NCBI GenBank assembly: GCA_050633205.1
Contig: JBOEGA010000129.1
Coordinates: 75,545 to 139,544, forward strand
Direction of reading: 5' to 3'
Length of the DNA: 64,000 bases
From: CBDHHC01 sp050633205
Lineage (GTDB): Bacteria; Pseudomonadota; Alphaproteobacteria; Rhizobiales; CBDHHC01
Position 1 is the stretch's first letter, and each line of letters opens with the position of its first letter. The notes under the pieces are model-generated. The model saw only the letters and a list, made by a program, of their open reading frames with translations, was not told where the DNA came from and did no database searches. The position numbers were made by a program, and so were the translations under genes. Positions 60,424 to 64,000 of this stretch are shown piece after piece.

Positions 60424-61554
60424 TCAGGGTTTTGGAATGTCGCCCAGTTTCATAACATCTTCGCCACGGCAGCCGGTTGAAGGGCAGATATTGGCTACAT
60501 GGCAACGTCTACTGGCCTGGAATGTAAAATCAATCTCCCCACGTACCAGCACACCAACCAATTCCAGCGTCTTCATATCAAAAACTCCTGATCCCGAGTT
60601 TCCACCAAAAGCATCAAGATTGGCTGTAAAGTAAGACTGGTTATCTGATTTTCTAACTCTAGCGCCGGGCGCATATTTCAAAGGAAGGCCACCGGGATAA
60701 CCAAGTACAAATACAGGCTCACCTTTTTGCATCTGCTTCTTTCTCCAGGTTGTAACAGGTTTTGCCAACGTACCGGGAACTGCGCGATCAAGCCTGACCA
60801 GTGCCCAATCCTTTTGGCCAGCATACTCTCCCCTGATGAGTTGCGCTGCTTTAAACACATGTGATGAAGGAATTTCTGTCTCCCCCTGCGAGCCGGGAGT
60901 TTTTACATGATATCCAAAAATAAATCTCAGTGAAGCAAGTTGAGGCCTGTTACTATCTCCCGATACTTCGCGAATGCAGTGGCCAGCAGTCAGAACCACA
61001 TCCGGCTTAACCAGTGTGCCGGAACAATATGCGCCACTGGCCTGTTTGCGAAATTTCTGATCAGGGCACAGGCGCCATACCTGCTCAAAAGTTTTTGTCT
61101 GAAGCTGAATATACTGACTGGAGGCCGGGCGTAAATCTCCTGTGCGAAACAGAGCAACCGATGCATTTGCAAGTTCACGTATTCTGCTTGTGCTTTCAAT
61201 CTCATGCCAGTCATAGCGATCGTCTGCGCCATAGATGACCCGTTCGTCATCCTGCTCCTGAATAAGTCTGGCCGCGCGAAAAAGTGTGGCTTCATCAAAC
61301 CTGCTGAGTTTACTATTCCCCTCTTGAGTTTTTGTAAAACTGCGATATCGTTTTTTTTTGCGAGTATTCTTCCGTATTTTTTGTCGATATTCGAGTTCCC
61401 TGATAATTTCCTCATTACTCATCTTTGCAAGAATATCAGTGGCTTCTTTTAAATTTTCAGATTTTGCAGCGGGCAGTCCCCAAAATATAAACAGAAATGC
61501 AAGAGTAACACTGGAAATTAAAACGTAGACCACGGAACAATACTCTTTCCTCAT
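60424..61554 (-). CDS. trypsin-like serine protease (S1 family), exported
   Basis: ATG 61554 (GAGG upstream) gives 376 residues. A signal peptide or anchor (VVYVLISSVTLAFLFIFWGLPAA) precedes a ~130-residue charged region (KKKRYRSF, many Arg/Lys/Glu), then a protease domain: YCSGTLVKPDVVLTAGHC with the catalytic His, DWALVRLDRAV with the Asp, and FGGNSGSGVFD with the Ser. Two to three extra cysteines near the ends may form disulfides. It resembles glutamyl-endopeptidase-like V8 proteins. Substrate unknown. Confidence 0.85.
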   Translation of the reverse strand: MRKEYCSVVYVLISSVTLAFLFIFWGLPAAKSENLKEATDILAKMSNEEIIRELEYRQKIRKNTRKKKRYRSFTKTQEGNSKLSRFDEATLFRAARLIQEQDDERVIYGADDRYDWHEIESTSRIRELANASVALFRTGDLRPASSQYIQLQTKTFEQVWRLCPDQKFRKQASGAYCSGTLVKPDVVLTAGHCIREVSGDSNRPQLASLRFIFGYHVKTPGSQGETEIPSSHVFKAAQLIRGEYAGQKDWALVRLDRAVPGTLAKPVTTWRKKQMQKGEPVFVLGYPGGLPLKYAPGARVRKSDNQSYFTANLDAFGGNSGSGVFDMKTLELVGVLVRGEIDFTFQASRRCHVANICPSTGCRGEDVMKLGDIPKP

Positions 61555-61688
61555 AATGACCTCAAAAAAATAGAATAAAAAAATATTCCTCCATATTATC
61601 GTTTCCATAACCGGGAGCAACCAGGAAGAAGATAAAAAATCAAACTTCACACAAGCGCCAATCAATATGTAACATGATAACAACTATG

Positions 61689-62153
61689 TCAGTCTCTGAG
61701 AGAAGCGAAGAAGCTTTTGATCAGGCTCAGCCCTCTTTGTTCCTGAAAGCCACCATACACTTCCGGAGCATGATGACAGGTAGGCTGATTGAAAAAGCAG
61801 GCGCCGTTTTCCACCCCTCCTCCTTTTACATCATAGGCTGAAAAATAAATCCGCCTTAAACGAGCAAAGGATATGGCAGCGGCACATAAAGTACATGGTT
61901 CAAGGGTTATATAAAGATCTGCACCGGGAAGACGATCGCTACCGAGCTTCCGGCAGGCTTCTCTTATGGCAAGGACCTCTGCGTGGGCAGTAGGGTCATT
62001 CAGCTCTCTCATCCTGTTGCCTGCTCTGGACAGTATTGTACCGTCATCAGATACCAGAACTGCCCCCACCGGGACCTCTCCCCTTTCAGCTGCAGCAGAA
62101 GCCTCTTCAAAGGCAATTTCAAAGTATACCTGACTAGACACAGTATTTTCCAT
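61689..62153 (-). CDS. tadA: tRNA-specific adenosine deaminase
   Basis: The 154-residue protein deaminates A34 of tRNA-Arg(ACG). The zinc site has His57 and the proton shuttle Glu59 (HAE) and Cys87/Cys90 (EPCTLC), with NDPTAHAEV and the GGVENGACFFN stretch typical of TadA. ATG 62153 matches the family start; the longer frame is unlikely. No strong ribosome binding site is visible. Confidence 0.93.
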   Translation of the reverse strand: MENTVSSQVYFEIAFEEASAAAERGEVPVGAVLVSDDGTILSRAGNRMRELNDPTAHAEVLAIREACRKLGSDRLPGADLYITLEPCTLCAAAISFARLRRIYFSAYDVKGGGVENGACFFNQPTCHHAPEVYGGFQEQRGLSLIKSFFASLRD

Positions 62154-62325
62154 TCGAATGAGGGCCAAAAACCGCTGTTTTCTGCCAATTTCCCTACCTG
62201 AGACACAATAAACCTTTAACTTCTGCAATATTTCAATTAGTTAAGGGCCAGAGCAATTGTGAACGAAAAAGCTAACAAAACTGCTTCTTCACTGCAACGC
62301 AAGATACTTACAAGGCAAAGCAACT

Positions 62326-62955
62326 ATGACTCAAAAACTTCTGGATGGATTTCAACAATTTTATGAGATGGAATATGGGGGAAGTAACGCCTCAATGCCA
62401 AAGCTGGTAAAAGAAGGGCAATCCCCAGAATATTTTATCATCAGCTGTATTGATTCAAGAAGCAACCCGGGCAGTATATTCAACTCACCACCCGGCACAT
62501 TCTTTGGCTTTCAGGCTATGGGCGCGATTGTTCGTCCATATAAGAAAGGGACAGCCCTTGCCGCAGCTCTACAATTCGCGCTGACTGCGATGAAGGTCAA
62601 AAATGTTATCGTTGTCGGGCATACCCAGTGTGGTGCTGTACAGGCTCTTGCGGATCAGACCCAGGATGAGGAAATCTCGAGCTTCATTGATGTGACACAA
62701 CATTGCGTTCACCGCGCCAAGGATATTGTAGGTTCAGATGTGGATAAGGAAGACCTGCTCCGGGCGACTGAAGAGCAAATCGTACTTGAAAGTCTGCAAA
62801 ACCTAAAAGGGTACCCGTCTGTTGCACTTGCCATGGAAGAAAACCGCCTGACTACGATGGGCTGGGTATTTGATATGAAGAATGGCAAACTGCTGGAATA
62901 TTGTCCAGATACAAAACGCTTCGGCCCTATTCCGAAGATCGGGGCACAAAATTAG
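62326..62955 (+). CDS. beta-class carbonic anhydrase
   Basis: The 209-residue enzyme interconverts CO2 and bicarbonate. The zinc and catalytic residues are Cys41-x-Asp43-x-Arg45 (SCIDSRSNPG) and His99-x2-Cys102 (VVGHTQCGAVQAL). Length is normal. It is divergent from tadA and precedes the initiator tRNA. The ~160 bases after its stop hold no clear terminator hairpin. Confidence 0.93.
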   Translation: MTQKLLDGFQQFYEMEYGGSNASMPKLVKEGQSPEYFIISCIDSRSNPGSIFNSPPGTFFGFQAMGAIVRPYKKGTALAAALQFALTAMKVKNVIVVGHTQCGAVQALADQTQDEEISSFIDVTQHCVHRAKDIVGSDVDKEDLLRATEEQIVLESLQNLKGYPSVALAMEENRLTTMGWVFDMKNGKLLEYCPDTKRFGPIPKIGAQN

Positions 62956-63114
62956 AAGGTGTGTCATTGACATGTCATCAGCTTAATATAAGCTATAAGG
63001 CGGACCTGACCGGGACCGTCTTTATGCTTTTTGAGTAAAATACTGAAATCAGTATCGTCTGAATTACGGGTTAGTTTTATGTGAAATCTGTGTCTGGCAC
63101 GGATCTTTAAAAAT

Positions 63115-63191
<77 letters not shown>

Positions 63192-63296
63192 CCAACTGGC
63201 GGCTAAGTAGACCCAACAGAGGACGGGCGCAATGGAGAGCAGGGGTTTTTTTGAAGTTTTTTTGACACTCGGGGCGATGGCGGGGATTTGCTGTGC

Positions 63297-63959
63297 TCAT
63301 GGGGCAGACCTGCGGGTGCAAAGGAAGCCGGCTTCGCAGAAATCCAGCAGGGTTTGGACGAGATCATGGGAGGGAGGGTCCTCCGCCAGGGCTTCGATGC
63401 GCCACCGCGAGGCGCAGAGCGACAGCATCGAAGAGACGGTAAAGACAAACCCCGCGCTCAATCTTTCGGCCGGGACATTGGGCAGCAGCCGGGCGATCTC
63501 TGCCATGAAAAGACGCGCGGTGGGGTCGAAATTGGTCTCGGCGATGGGTCGCCAGCGCTCATCGGCAGAGACATGGGCGATCAGGCGACCATAGGCCAGC
63601 CATTCCGGCCCGCCCGTCAGGACCCGATCCAGAACCGGTTGCACGAAACACGACAGGACCGTGCGCAGATCCAGCGCTCCGGCGGTTTTGGCGCGGGTCA
63701 ATGCCGCGGTACGCAGGGCCGCAATTTCTTCGGCGCGGCGCGCCACGACGGTGGCAAACAGGGTCTCCTTGCCGCAGCCGTGATGGTGCACCAATGCGGC
63801 CTGAACCCCGGCCAATTGCGCGATTTCGCGGATCGACGCGCCTTCAAAGCCGCGCTCGGAAAACAAAATCTCGGCAGCGTCCAGGATGCGGGCCCGCGTT
63901 TCCAGTGATTTGCGGCTGGGCGCTCTTTGTCGATGCGGGGCGATCTGTTCGATTTTCAT
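63297..63959 (-). CDS. TetR-family regulator in GC-rich sequence of different origin
   Basis: The 220-residue protein has a TetR helix-turn-helix (RARILDAAEILFSERGFEGASIREIAQLAGVQAALVHHH in outline) and a C-terminal domain resembling CecR/DUF1956-type regulators. Codons end mostly in G or C, unlike every gene to the left. A 22-bp perfect palindrome that should be its operator lies directly upstream at the window edge. Its neighbours and targets are outside the window. Confidence 0.88.
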   Translation of the reverse strand: MKIEQIAPHRQRAPSRKSLETRARILDAAEILFSERGFEGASIREIAQLAGVQAALVHHHGCGKETLFATVVARRAEEIAALRTAALTRAKTAGALDLRTVLSCFVQPVLDRVLTGGPEWLAYGRLIAHVSADERWRPIAETNFDPTARLFMAEIARLLPNVPAERLSAGFVFTVSSMLSLCASRWRIEALAEDPPSHDLVQTLLDFCEAGFLCTRRSAP

Positions 63960-63978
63960 GGCACGATCAGCTTGCCTT

Positions 63979-64000
63979 AGATTGAACGATCGTTCAATCT
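63979..64000. promoter_or_regulatory. 22-bp perfect palindrome, TetR operator at the window edge
   Basis: The half-site AGATTGAACGA is followed directly by its reverse complement TCGTTCAATCT, ending at base 64000. TGAACGATCGTTCA is a classical TetR-type operator core. It lies 19 bases upstream of the TetR gene, suggesting autorepression and control of a divergent gene beyond the window. Confidence 0.75.

Noticed and set aside
63288..63908. 206-codon + strand ORF in the GC-rich end
   Set aside because: It is the antisense of the TetR gene; long antisense frames are expected in GC-rich sequence.

Overview
The window looks like a draft chromosome segment of a heterotrophic, aerobic alphaproteobacterium of moderate to low GC content. 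Supporting signs are an alphaproteobacterial-type initiator tRNA, a DUF2093 protein next to xseA, methionine synthase split into two genes, an ETF:quinone oxidoreductase and a MerR/LiuR-like regulator among fatty-acid oxidation genes. I cannot place it below class level; Sneathiella- or Kordiimonas-like lineages are only a guess. No phage, insertion sequence, CRISPR array or plasmid backbone was seen. A two-N assembly gap lies at 16310-16311. The last ~800 bases, right of the initiator tRNA, have a strikingly different (GC-rich) composition and may come from another genome.

Layout. 1-4839: surface-sugar nucleotide genes, dTDP-rhamnose (rmlC end, rmlB, rmlD, rmlA) and GDP-mannose (manC type). 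4845-6284: a small membrane protein and an exported five-EF-hand protein. 6451-12909: a leftward methionine/one-carbon operon made of an ArsR-methyltransferase fusion regulator, metF, an ArsH-like flavin reductase and the two halves of metH, with an 18-bp perfect palindrome upstream. 13191-16642: an MlaC-like lipid carrier, a receiver-histidine kinase and a PlsB-like acyltransferase broken by the assembly gap. 16639-27111: a fatty-acid oxidation block (fadJ, fadI, MerR regulator, fadE, fadH, a hot-dog thioesterase, a TetR regulator).

27168-36924: a Cys-containing secreted protein, DUF2093, xseA, purD, a patatin, an exported hydrolase, an amino-acid permease coupled to an exported unknown protein, and acpH. 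36925-46754: amino-acid catabolism and respiration: Lrp/LysE pair, a decayed TAXI-type binding protein, an Lrp (BkdR-like) regulator divergent from the branched-chain 2-oxoacid dehydrogenase genes, an FNR-type regulator, ETF-QO and ferredoxin-NADP reductase. 47117-51037: LysR, a chemoreceptor, a secreted single-Cache protein and a membrane protein. 51198-53265: a TetR/SDR pair sharing one operator, a 38-residue Lys-rich protein and a ribbon-helix-helix protein. 53408-62955: an outer-membrane protein, a PstS-like binding protein, an ABC-2 exporter, an exported esterase, a Tyr/Lys/Cys repeat protein, a trypsin-like protease, tadA and a beta-carbonic anhydrase. 63115-64000: initiator tRNA, then the GC-rich TetR gene.

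Functionally, the fad genes, the branched-chain dehydrogenase and ETF-QO form one route: acyl-CoA oxidation feeding electrons through ETF to quinone, with regulators of the LiuR, Lrp and FNR types. The fadI and fadE upstream regions share a nine-base core, suggesting one regulon. The more unusual material is the methionine operon with its ArsH-like member, several short exported or basic proteins without recognisable family, an FNR mRNA hairpin that would hide its ribosome binding site, two gene remnants, and the probable chimeric join at the tRNA.
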